Made by a program: the position numbers and the translations under genes. This document shows positions 36,057-43,631 of a stretch of DNA of 64,000 nt, piece by piece; positions within the stretch are counted from its first letter, which is position 1; each line of letters starts with the position of its first letter. The stretch spans positions 1 through 64,000 of the forward strand of contig NZ_JAFLJM010000009.1 in NCBI RefSeq assembly GCF_017745675.1, written 5' to 3'. The stretch comes from Alkalihalobacillus sp. BA299 (GTDB lineage Bacteria; Bacillota; Bacilli; Bacillales; Bacillaceae_F). Under the pieces are notes generated by a model that saw only the letters and a program-made list of their open reading frames with translations, searched no databases and was not told where the DNA came from.

Positions 36057-36824
36057 ATGAATATTTTCGTTATTATGAAACGCACTTTTGACACTGAAGA
36101 AAAAATTACGACCAATGATGGTCAAATTGATGACAGCGGGGCTGAATTCATCATCAATCCTTATGACGAGTACGCGATTGAAGAAGCTATCGTATTACGT
36201 GATGAGCATGGCGGGGAAGTTACAGTTGTAACTGTAGGAACAGAAGATGCTGAAAAAGAACTACGAACAGCTTTAGCGATGGGTGCAGATAAAGCCGTTC
36301 TTATCGATAGTGAAGAGATTGAAGCAACAGATCAATTCACAACAGCTACATTACTTGCAACATATTTAAAAGGTCAAGAGATTGATATTATTTTAGGCGG
36401 TAACGTTGCAGTTGATGGTGGTTCAGGTCAAGTTGGACCTCGCGTTGCTGAAATGTTAGGTATGCCTCAAGTAACAACAATTACTAAGCTTACTGTAAAT
36501 GGAAATAAAGCGACAATCGTTCGTGATGTTGAAGGTGACGAAGAAACGGTTGAAGTAACTTTACCAGTGCTTGTAACAGCACAACAAGGTTTAAATGAGC
36601 CGCGCTATCCTTCTCTTCCAGGGATTATGAAAGCGAAGAAAAAGCCATTAGAAAAACTTGACTTAGATGACTTAGATTTAGAAGAAGATGTAGAAGCAAA
36701 AACAAAAACGGTAGAAATTTTCCTACCGCCGCAAAAACAAGCAGGTAAAGTTCTCGAAGGCGAAATTGATGCACAAGTACAAGAGCTTGTTTCATTACTA
36801 AAGACTGAAGCGAAAGTCATATAA
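36057..36824 (+). CDS. etfB: Electron transfer flavoprotein beta subunit
   Basis: 255 residues. Typical start MNIFVIMKRTFDTEEKI, NPYDEYAIEEAI, the AMP/adenine-binding GGNVAVDGGSGQVGPRVAEM and the recognition-loop segment PRYPSLPGIMKAKKKPLEKL that contacts acyl-CoA dehydrogenases. Carries electrons from acyl-CoA dehydrogenase to the quinone pool through ETF-quinone oxidoreductase. GGGAGGAAATCA precedes ATG 36057. It is followed after 14 bases by etfA. The 265-base space upstream of it holds no gene I can support. Confidence 0.95.
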   Translation: MNIFVIMKRTFDTEEKITTNDGQIDDSGAEFIINPYDEYAIEEAIVLRDEHGGEVTVVTVGTEDAEKELRTALAMGADKAVLIDSEEIEATDQFTTATLLATYLKGQEIDIILGGNVAVDGGSGQVGPRVAEMLGMPQVTTITKLTVNGNKATIVRDVEGDEETVEVTLPVLVTAQQGLNEPRYPSLPGIMKAKKKPLEKLDLDDLDLEEDVEAKTKTVEIFLPPQKQAGKVLEGEIDAQVQELVSLLKTEAKVI

Positions 36825-36838
36825 TTGGGGGGATCAAC

Positions 36839-37813
36839 ATGGCAAAAAAAGTATTAGTTTTAGGAGAAATTCGTGACGGTGAATTACGTAACGTTTCATT
36901 TGAAGCAGTTGCAGCAGCAAAACTAATCGCTGATGATGGCGAAGTTGTTGCTGCCTTGTTTGGTGAAACAGTAGGTGAGCAAGCGAATGCAATGATTCAC
37001 TACGGTGCAGACCGTGTTGTGAAAGTGGAGCATGCTGATTTAAAAGCGTTTACGACAGACGCTTATCAGCAAGCGATCTTACAAGTCATGGATGTTGAAC
37101 AACCAGAAGGCGTAGTGATGGGACATACAGCAGTAGGTAAAGACGTATCTCCTCGAATTGCTACAAAATTAAATGCTGGTCTAGTATCAGACGTAGTAAA
37201 CATTGAAGTAGAGGGTGGAGAAGCTGTATTTACTCGTCCAATCTATTCTGGTAAAGCGTTTGAGAAGAAACAAGTGGAAGAAGGAACCGTATTAGTAACC
37301 ATTCGTCCAAATAACATCGCTCCATTAGAGAGAGACGAGTCTCGTTCCGGAGATGTTGGAAGTGTTACTGTTGAAATTAAAGACCTTCGTACAGTTATTA
37401 AAGAAGTTGTCCGTAAAGCAACAGGTGGTGTTGATCTTTCCGAAGCGAAAATCATCGTTGCTGGTGGCCGTGGTGTGAAGAGTGCTGACGGTTTCAAACC
37501 ACTTGAAGAGCTTGCTGAAGTGTTAGGTGCTGCAGTTGGTGCATCTCGTGGTGCGTGTGACGCTGAATATTGCGATTACTCATTACAAATTGGCCAAACA
37601 GGTAAAGTGGTAACACCAGATCTTTACTTTGCATTTGGTATCTCAGGGGCTATCCAGCATTTAGCAGGTATGTCTAACTCCAAAGTAATCGTTGCCGTGA
37701 ACAAAGATCCTGAAGCACCGATTTTTGAAGTAGCTGACTATGGTATTGTTGGGGATCTGTTTGAAGTAGTACCAATACTCTTAGCAGAATTTAAAAGTAT
37801 CGTTGCAAGTTAA
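36839..37813 (+). CDS. etfA: Electron transfer flavoprotein alpha subunit
   Basis: 324 residues. FAD-binding C-terminal domain with the ETF alpha signature LYFAFGISGAIQHLAGMSNS and NKDPEAPIFEVADYGIVGDL; also GGRGVKSADGF and VGASRGACDAEY. AATTGGGGGGATCAAC precedes ATG 36839. Pairs with EtfB to accept electrons from the acyl-CoA dehydrogenase at 25162. Having etfBA inside the island makes the pathway electron-transport self-sufficient up to the quinone step. Confidence 0.95.
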   Translation: MAKKVLVLGEIRDGELRNVSFEAVAAAKLIADDGEVVAALFGETVGEQANAMIHYGADRVVKVEHADLKAFTTDAYQQAILQVMDVEQPEGVVMGHTAVGKDVSPRIATKLNAGLVSDVVNIEVEGGEAVFTRPIYSGKAFEKKQVEEGTVLVTIRPNNIAPLERDESRSGDVGSVTVEIKDLRTVIKEVVRKATGGVDLSEAKIIVAGGRGVKSADGFKPLEELAEVLGAAVGASRGACDAEYCDYSLQIGQTGKVVTPDLYFAFGISGAIQHLAGMSNSKVIVAVNKDPEAPIFEVADYGIVGDLFEVVPILLAEFKSIVAS

Positions 37814-38008
37814 GTGAAATATTCTTGGGTGTGAATATGTGTACCAAAAAGAAAATTTTTTTACTATTCATCAAAACGGTAACATCGGCACCTGTTTAGC
37901 AATCATATCAAGTTTAATTTAATTGAAAATTATAATAGTGGAGCTGAGTAAGAGGACGATAGGTTTTATTTTAGTTATAAATACTTTTATAAAAAAGGAA
38001 TGAATGAA

Positions 38009-38488
38009 ATGAGTTTTACTTCAAGAGAGTTTAGAAATTTGTGTGGGGAATTTATGACAGGTGTCACAGTTGTAACGACGAGAGATGAAAAAGGGAAGCC
38101 AACTGGTTTGACAGCAAACTCCTTTGCGTCTGTTTCACTAGACCCTCCGATGGTATTAGTTTGTGTAGATAAGGGTTTAAATTCACATCAAGCTATATTA
38201 GATAATAAAAATTTTGCCATTCATATATTAAATGAATCTCAACAAGATGTTTCAAATCGTTTTGCTAGAAGTGGAAATGACAAGTTTGCTGGTATTAACT
38301 ATACAAATGGTGAAAATAATGTTCCAGTATTAGAAGAATATAACGCTTTGTTTGAATGTAGATTAGCTCATAGTTATGAAGGTGGAGATCACACTATTTT
38401 TGTTGGAATAGTAGATAAAATTACAAATAAACCAAATGACAAGAAACCATTAGGTTATTTCAGAGGTAAATATATAACTTCATCATAA
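38009..38488 (+). CDS. Flavin reductase (HpaC-like, split-barrel)
   Basis: 159 residues of the flavin-reductase-like FMN-binding family: FRNLCGEFMTGVTVVTTRDE, GLTANSFASVSLDPPMVLVC, FAIHILNESQQDVSNRFA and HTIFVGIVDKI at the C-terminus. These small reductases supply free reduced flavin to separate monooxygenases. AAAAAAGGAA at 37991-38000 positions the start at ATG 38009 (MSFTSREF); ATG 38000 is inside the site. It is a second flavin reductase of another fold than that at 27628, so each luciferase-like enzyme may have its own supplier. GTGTC at 38062 and the surrounding sequence show nothing unusual. Confidence 0.88.
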   Translation: MSFTSREFRNLCGEFMTGVTVVTTRDEKGKPTGLTANSFASVSLDPPMVLVCVDKGLNSHQAILDNKNFAIHILNESQQDVSNRFARSGNDKFAGINYTNGENNVPVLEEYNALFECRLAHSYEGGDHTIFVGIVDKITNKPNDKKPLGYFRGKYITSS

Positions 38489-38502
38489 TTGGAGGGAGTA
38501 GG

Positions 38503-38871
38503 ATGTCTCAAGTCAATGAAAACAATAGAATAAATGATCCTGATTTGACATTTGTAAATTATTGTATTGAGAAATATAAAATTAATAGAGGTGTCTATAA
38601 TACTATTGACACTTGGTTCTTTAATAACGGAGAAAGAAACATATTAAGGCGTCGAAAAATGATTATTTTATTTTTATCTTCTTTATATCTCCCACAAAAA
38701 AGGTTTATGAGTTTTGGTAAAGGTGGACTAACAGAAAAGCTAAATTATTTTTGGTATAAACAAGACGAGAGTGTTTTATAAGAAAAAATCTTTTGGAATT
38801 CTATTGAAGATTTGCAAAATGAGGGAACAAATAGAGTGAAATATAAGAGTCAAAAAGAGATTGAAAAATAA
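38503..38871 (+). pseudogene. Unknown small protein, interrupted by an in-frame stop
   Basis: A 92-codon frame starts at ATG 38503 behind an excellent GGAGGGAGT and ends at TAA 38779-38781. The same frame stays open for 29 further codons after the stop (EKIFWNSIEDLQNEGTNRVK and on, to TAA 38869-38871), so a longer gene may carry a nonsense change. The protein starts MSQVNENNRINDPDLTFVNY and is rich in Lys, Asn and aromatic residues. I recognise no family. It lies 14 bases after the flavin reductase and just before the tRNA-derived repeat at 38904, at the presumed edge of the island. Confidence 0.4.
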
Positions 38872-38893
38872 AGAACTTTACAAAATTCTTTAA

Positions 38894-38923
38894 GTGGAGG
38901 GGTGTCACGGGTCACCATACATA
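38894..38923 (+). repeat. Second tRNA-Val-like 3' end, direct repeat of 7482-7501
   Basis: GTCACGGGTCACCATACATA at 38904-38923 is a 20-base exact copy of 7482-7501: the end of the T stem, the 3' acceptor strand, CCA and six bases beyond. GTGGAGG at 38894-38900 also matches 7459-7465, but the T-arm segment between is missing. So this copy has lost part of the tRNA. A strong terminator follows, as after a true tRNA. Together with the other copy it brackets 31.4 kb. Confidence 0.7.
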
Positions 38924-38931
38924 CGTAAAGT

Positions 38932-38964
38932 AGCGTTCTATCAACGGATAGAGCGCTTTTTTTA
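38932..38964 (+). terminator. Rho-independent terminator behind the tRNA-like end
   Basis: AGCGTTCTATC (38932-38942) pairs with GATAGAGCGCT (38947-38957), one G-U pair, loop AACG, followed by TTTTTTT. Very strong and typical of a tRNA gene end; it would also end transcription from the etf - flavin reductase unit. Confidence 0.85.
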
Positions 38965-39077
38965 TGCGTTGATTTATACACTGATTTATTCGACGGGGTT
39001 GCGTACTACGCAAAACAACTTGTTAATGTTGAATCATCGTATCCCCCCACTCAAATTTGATACTTTAATTATACATT

Positions 39078-39124
39078 AAAAAAGGTATAGCACTCTCAAA
39101 TAATTGAGATACTATATCTTTTTT
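39078..39124. terminator. Bidirectional terminator-like hairpin
   Basis: AAAAAAGGTATAG and CTATATCTTTTTT form the outer stem and CTCAA/TTGAG an inner one. T-runs on either strand make it usable in both directions. It separates the island's end from the iclR unit. The stretch 38965-39077 has no gene I can support. Confidence 0.65.
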
Positions 39125-39253
39125 AATATTACAGGGACTATTTTAGCGGCCTCCCAACTTATGGGGCCTTTGTGGTTGGAATGAAGAAAACCCAAAGAGT
39201 CCCAATTTATTAAATTTTCTAAAAAAATATACAATATTATAATTCGAAATTTA

Positions 39254-39282
39254 TTGACAATTCTGAATTGAGTGGTTATTAT
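39254..39282 (+). promoter_or_regulatory. Sigma-A promoter upstream of iclR
   Basis: TTGACA (39254-39259), a 17-base spacer and TATTAT (39277-39282) form a good vegetative promoter. The iclR-family start lies 175 bases downstream and the palindrome at 39314-39330 stands between, in the right place for repression. Confidence 0.7.
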
Positions 39283-39313
39283 AAGACTAACCCATTTCAC
39301 ATTACGTTCTTTC

Positions 39314-39330
39314 GTTGCGCAATGCGGAAC
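39314..39330 (+). promoter_or_regulatory. Candidate IclR-family operator
   Basis: GTTGCGCAATGCGGAAC is a near-palindrome centred on GCAATGC. IclR-type operators often read like TTCCGCAATGCGGAA. It lies 31 bases after the -10 element and about 125 bases before the iclR-family gene, so autoregulation or control of the whole 39-52 kb cluster is possible. The right half (TGCGGAAC) is good; the left half is degenerate. Confidence 0.5.
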
Positions 39331-39456
39331 GGGTGGCGCGGAAATGAAACGATTTTGTATGAAGATACAAATTGTATTGGGGAATGTTAGTGGTTAGGAG
39401 GGTAACGATAACATTTGCTTTGGTAGGGTTTACATAATAAAAGGAGATGTTCCAAA

Positions 39457-40227
39457 GTGCATGATAAATCAATTGTTCAGTCTGTAGAGAAGGCCGCAGC
39501 TATTTTGCGGTTGTTTTCAAAGAAAGATCCCAAACTGACTCTTAGTGAAATTTCAAAGCGGACATCGTTTAATAAAACGACGGCTTTGCGTTTGTGTAAT
39601 ACGTTGGAAAAAGTGGGGTTTATTGAAAAGGTCTATTCATCCTCAACACCGTATTACAGACTCGGAATTGAGTTGTTTAAAATTGGAAGTGCTATTTTAC
39701 ATTCTTTGGATATTACGTCGAGAGCGAAGCCGCATTTAAAGAGGATAACAGAATTGACTGGAGATAACTCCTACTTGTTCATTGAAAAAAATAATCTGGC
39801 CCATTGTATCGATACCGTAAAAGGGGATTACCTAGTCAGGGACACAACGACCGAGCTTGGTGATACGTATAATCTAAACCAAGGCGGAGGGCCCTTGGCG
39901 ATGCTGGCTTTCCTTGACAATAAAAAGAAATTTGAAGTATTTAATGCATTGAATTTGAGTAATGAAGAAGTAAGAAAGCTTGATGATCGTTTAGACCAAA
40001 TTAGGGCTAAGGGGTACTCGATTAGCAGGGGGGAGATTTATCGGTCTGCAGCAGCGATGGGAGCACCGATTCTTGACTTTCAAGGAAATGTCATTGGCGC
40101 TTTAAGTGTAGGGGGGATTATTGATCGTTTTTCAGATGAAAGAATGCCGCATATCGTTGAAGTGTTAACAAACGCTACCGAGGAACTATCGAGGGAATTT
40201 GGCTGGGAAGGGAAAGTGGTTCAGTAG
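39457..40227 (+). CDS. IclR-family transcriptional regulator
   Basis: 256 residues. N-terminal winged helix-turn-helix: SVEKAAAILRLFSKKDPKLT, LSEISKRTSFNKTTALRLCN, then the IclR effector domain with LGIELFKIGSAIL, the LTGDNSYLFIEKN strand and AAAMGAPILDFQGNVIGALS. Starts at GTG 39457 with AAAGGAGATG at the right distance. First gene of the cluster that runs to 51942, whose likely local regulator it is. The effector is unknown; members of this family often sense an aromatic or organic-acid substrate. Confidence 0.9.
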   Translation: MHDKSIVQSVEKAAAILRLFSKKDPKLTLSEISKRTSFNKTTALRLCNTLEKVGFIEKVYSSSTPYYRLGIELFKIGSAILHSLDITSRAKPHLKRITELTGDNSYLFIEKNNLAHCIDTVKGDYLVRDTTTELGDTYNLNQGGGPLAMLAFLDNKKKFEVFNALNLSNEEVRKLDDRLDQIRAKGYSISRGEIYRSAAAMGAPILDFQGNVIGALSVGGIIDRFSDERMPHIVEVLTNATEELSREFGWEGKVVQ

Positions 40228-40246
40228 AATCTCCGCTTCCTATCAT

Positions 40247-41677
40247 ATGTCAGAAAAGAGGTTTTCGATTAGCGTGACTCCCATAATCGTAAAACGCGAA
40301 AAACTAGTTTCATTTTCTTTATTTGTAAATGGACTCATTATGGTAATGAATACATCGATGTTCACCGTAGCGATTCCGACAATTGCCCAAGGGTATCAAA
40401 TTTCACCATCAATGGCTGCATGGATGGTAACAAGTTATTCCGTGTTCTTTGCGATAGGGACTTTATTGTATGGTAGAATGACTGTTTTCTTTTCTGTCCC
40501 AAATCTTATAAGTACCGGTCTTGGACTGTTAGGGGTAGGTTCGGTTTTAGGGATGGTTACAGATAGTTACCTCCTTCTTGTGTTAGTGAGAGTGATCCAA
40601 GCATTGGGGATGTCTGCGATATCAGCACTTGGGATTGTTATCGTTTCCTGGCACTTTCCTAAGGAGTCAAGGATTAGGGCGTTAGCGACGATTGCCTCAG
40701 CTTCGGTATTAGGCTTTGGGTTAGGTCCGTTAGTTGGGGGACTAGTGAGTGATTATTTAGGGTGGCGTTATCTCTTCACGATTAGTTTAATCGGGGTGTT
40801 AACACTCCCAGTATACCGCCGCTTTATTCCGAATACGAAGCCGGTGAACGGTCAATTTGACGGAGTTGGTTTTGTCTTGTTTTCAACAGCTGTCATTTCA
40901 TTGCTGTTGACTGTCTCGTCAGGAATCCTATGGTTTCTGCTAGGCCTGATTTGTTTTCCGTTATTTTTTATTCATATTCAATCGAAGGAGCAGCCATTTT
41001 TATCTCTTTCGCTGTTGATAGATAACATTTATCAAAAAGCATTGTATTTAGCCTTTTCGATCTTCTTTATTCATTTTTCAATTTTATTTATTACACCGTT
41101 GTTATTAGTGAACGTCCATGAGAGAAACATGTCATTTATTGGTTGGATTCTTTTCTTTGGCGCACTAGCTTCTAGTTTTTTGATGAAATGGATTGGAAGA
41201 GTTGTAGATGTGATTGGGGTACTGTTCATTATTGGACTTAGTACGGTATGCATGGCGACGGCAACATTTCTTTATTCAGGATTAAGTAGTCATAACGCAT
41301 TTTTTATTACATTATTTTTCTTTATTTCTAGTACAGGCTTCTCATGTATCACCTTGGGCATGTCTACGTTCATCACACGGTATATGCCAGCTGAGAGGTT
41401 GACCGCTGGCTATGGGACAATGCAATTAATTCAATTTTTTGGTGGAGCATTTGGTGTCGCCGTAGCAGGAAATATGCTAGATAGTGAGATTGCTAGTCAA
41501 AAGACATGGAACCCATTATGGCTTGGGAGTGGGCAAGCCTATAGCAATGCTTATTTTATCTTATTTATTGTCGCTTTGCTTGCTTTTGCAGTCTATATTC
41601 GATTTTATGCAAATGCGAAAAGAGTGTCCTATATACAGAGTAAAAGCAATAGTCAGATGAAAAGTGAATCACAATAA
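40247..41677 (+). CDS. MFS transporter, 14-segment drug-efflux type (DHA2)
   Basis: 476 residues, highly hydrophobic. The pattern follows Bacillus TetA(L)/DHA2 exporters: MNTSMFTVAIPTIAQGYQIS, AWMVTSYSVFFAIGTLLYGR (motif A region), LVLVRVIQALGMSAISALGI and the efflux motif C stretch VLGFGLGPLVGGLVSDYLGW. The start is unclear: the frame reaches back to 40199 and overlaps iclR, but MSEKRFSISVTPIIV at 40247 gives a normal N-terminus; its ribosome binding site is weak, so expression may be coupled to iclR. In this setting it may export a toxic intermediate or import/export the substrate. Confidence 0.85.
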   Translation: MSEKRFSISVTPIIVKREKLVSFSLFVNGLIMVMNTSMFTVAIPTIAQGYQISPSMAAWMVTSYSVFFAIGTLLYGRMTVFFSVPNLISTGLGLLGVGSVLGMVTDSYLLLVLVRVIQALGMSAISALGIVIVSWHFPKESRIRALATIASASVLGFGLGPLVGGLVSDYLGWRYLFTISLIGVLTLPVYRRFIPNTKPVNGQFDGVGFVLFSTAVISLLLTVSSGILWFLLGLICFPLFFIHIQSKEQPFLSLSLLIDNIYQKALYLAFSIFFIHFSILFITPLLLVNVHERNMSFIGWILFFGALASSFLMKWIGRVVDVIGVLFIIGLSTVCMATATFLYSGLSSHNAFFITLFFFISSTGFSCITLGMSTFITRYMPAERLTAGYGTMQLIQFFGGAFGVAVAGNMLDSEIASQKTWNPLWLGSGQAYSNAYFILFIVALLAFAVYIRFYANAKRVSYIQSKSNSQMKSESQ

Positions 41678-41708
41678 ATCAAAAAAATATACTGGAGGGT
41701 TTTATTCA

Positions 41709-43472
41709 ATGAGTGAAGTTAAAAGTATGAATCAAGATTACCAAACTACGATTACGGAAGAAACTCCGACACTTAAAGCGATCTGTCAGGTGCTAGAAGA
41801 AGCTGGAGTGGAATATTTATTTGGTTTACCTGGTGGAAACATGAGCAAAATGTATCCGTACTTGTATGGAAATGAAAATATAAAGCCGATTTTAGTTAGA
41901 CATGAGCAAGTTGCAAGTATTATGTCAGAGGTGTATGGACGATTAACAGGGAAACCTGGTGTCTATGCTTCACAAGGTGCATGGGCGATTGCTAATGGTA
42001 CGATGGGAGCAATTGAGGCGCTGCAAGGTAGCAGTCCCATGATGATTCTAACAGATATGTCGGACAATGCTCCTTATTCCCAACATGCGCCGTATCAAAT
42101 TGGTACAGGTGAATATGGTGGCTATGATGTAAAAAAGGCGATGGAAGCTGTAACGAAGTACACGACAGCCGTTTACTCTCCAGAACAAGCGGTTCAAGGT
42201 ACGCAAATTGCTCTAAAGCATTCGTTATCTGGCAACCCTGGACCAGTTTCCGTTGTGTTTCATAGTAATTCAATTAATGGAGTTGTTGATTCAACAAGCT
42301 CACCAAAAATTTATCATACTCAGCACTATTTTAAATTTAGTGAAAAAACCGAAGATCCTGAAAAAATACAGAAAGTGGCTGATGAACTAGTCAAAGCTGC
42401 GAAACCATACATTATTGCTGGAAGCGGTGTACATAGGGCAAAAGCTTACGGAGAACTTAAAGCGCTTTCAGAACAAATTGGGGCACCAATAGGCACGACG
42501 GCTGGAGGAAAGACCTCAATTGAAGAAACACATCCGAATGCTGTTGGTGTGATGGGGAACTGGGGACAAGATGTGGCCAATAAGTTTTTACAAGAAGCAG
42601 ATGTTGTCTTAGTCGTTGGTTCTAGATTAACTCCAACAGATACAGTGTTTGAATCACTTGACTTAATTGATCCTGCAAGACAAACGCTGATTCAAATTGA
42701 TATTGAGGAGAAAAATGCGAGCTGGACATACCCAGTTGATCAGACGTTAATTGGAGATGCCAAGGCGATTTTAACGCAAATCCTGGATAATCTAAATAAT
42801 AACGGTAAAAACGTGGATGCGAAAGAAGTGGAAAGACGAATCACTGAGATCACATATCAAAAGGACTTATTAAGCTTTATGGAAGTTGAGGAAGGCAAGT
42901 CGGACGTTCGACCGATTTTAACGCAAAGAGTCGTGAAGGAAATTGAAAAGGCAATTGATGAAAAAACAATCATTACGCTTGATTCAGGTGAAAACCGCGT
43001 GTTCATGACAAATCTATTAATATCAAAAGCGCCGGGCAGTATCATTGCTCCGACTGCATCAGGGGCGATGGGATATTCGATGCCGGCGGCACTTGCAACA
43101 AAACTCGTTCATCCTGATCATGAAGTGTTAGCCGTCTGTGGTGATGGATCGTTCCCAATGACGATGAATGCCTTGCTAACTGCTGTTCAGTATGACCTTA
43201 AGATCGTTGTTCTTGTTATGAACAATTCAAGTTTAGGTTGGGTGAAGAATAACCAAGGAGATAAGGTGATTGCTTCTACGTATGATGATTGCGATTTTAG
43301 TGCAATGGCGAAATCATTCGGATGTGAAGGTATTCGAGTCACCGATCCAGATAAGATTGGCGAAGCATTGGAAACTGCTTTCCGTTCTGAAAAATGTACT
43401 GTAATCGATGTCATTACAACCGATACTGAAAGCTATAAAAAAGCTCAATCATCGCTAATGCAAAATAGATAA
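41709..43472 (+). CDS. ThDP-dependent enzyme, acetolactate-synthase-like
   Basis: 587 residues with the three-domain layout of the POX/ALS family: N-terminal Pyr domain with activating Glu66 in LVRHEQVASIMSEVYGRLTG and GLPGGNMSKMYPYL, a central Rossmann-like domain (PYIIAGSGVHRAKAYGELKA), and a C-terminal PP domain with the ThDP motif VCGDGSFPMTMNALLTAV to LVMNNSSLGWVKNNQ. It is not clearly IlvB: no regulatory subunit follows, and the loops differ. Such enzymes decarboxylate a 2-oxo acid or make/break carboligation products. GGAGGG precedes ATG 41709 (an earlier ATG 41664 lacks one). An aldehyde dehydrogenase follows, which suggests 2-oxo acid to aldehyde to acid. Confidence 0.82.
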   Translation: MSEVKSMNQDYQTTITEETPTLKAICQVLEEAGVEYLFGLPGGNMSKMYPYLYGNENIKPILVRHEQVASIMSEVYGRLTGKPGVYASQGAWAIANGTMGAIEALQGSSPMMILTDMSDNAPYSQHAPYQIGTGEYGGYDVKKAMEAVTKYTTAVYSPEQAVQGTQIALKHSLSGNPGPVSVVFHSNSINGVVDSTSSPKIYHTQHYFKFSEKTEDPEKIQKVADELVKAAKPYIIAGSGVHRAKAYGELKALSEQIGAPIGTTAGGKTSIEETHPNAVGVMGNWGQDVANKFLQEADVVLVVGSRLTPTDTVFESLDLIDPARQTLIQIDIEEKNASWTYPVDQTLIGDAKAILTQILDNLNNNGKNVDAKEVERRITEITYQKDLLSFMEVEEGKSDVRPILTQRVVKEIEKAIDEKTIITLDSGENRVFMTNLLISKAPGSIIAPTASGAMGYSMPAALATKLVHPDHEVLAVCGDGSFPMTMNALLTAVQYDLKIVVLVMNNSSLGWVKNNQGDKVIASTYDDCDFSAMAKSFGCEGIRVTDPDKIGEALETAFRSEKCTVIDVITTDTESYKKAQSSLMQNR

Positions 43473-43631
43473 TTGGTAAACATGAGGATGCTGGCCCATT
43501 CAAATGGGCGCTAATCCCCCTAACTGATGATTCTGTGAAAAGGAAAAGGGGAGCATTCTGATTGGTTCATCTAACCGTCAATGGGAGAAAGAAAAACCAC
43601 TGATGCAAGATTCACTTATAGGAGGGTGTTT
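43473..43631. other. Leader stretch with hairpin before aldehyde dehydrogenase
   Basis: GCCCAT-TCAA-ATGGGC at 43494-43509 is a compact hairpin followed by ATCCCCC; an AAAAGGGGAGC lies at about 43544-43555. No T-run follows, so termination is doubtful; it may be a processing or pausing hairpin inside the operon. Confidence 0.4.

Noticed and set aside
38894-39079. 61-codon plus-strand frame
   Set aside because: It runs through the tRNA-like repeat and a strong terminator; protein coding is implausible.
41709-43472. Sulfoacetaldehyde acetyltransferase (Xsc)
   Set aside because: The N-terminal segment around the activating Glu and the cofactor loops do not follow the Xsc pattern, and no phosphotransacetylase is adjacent.
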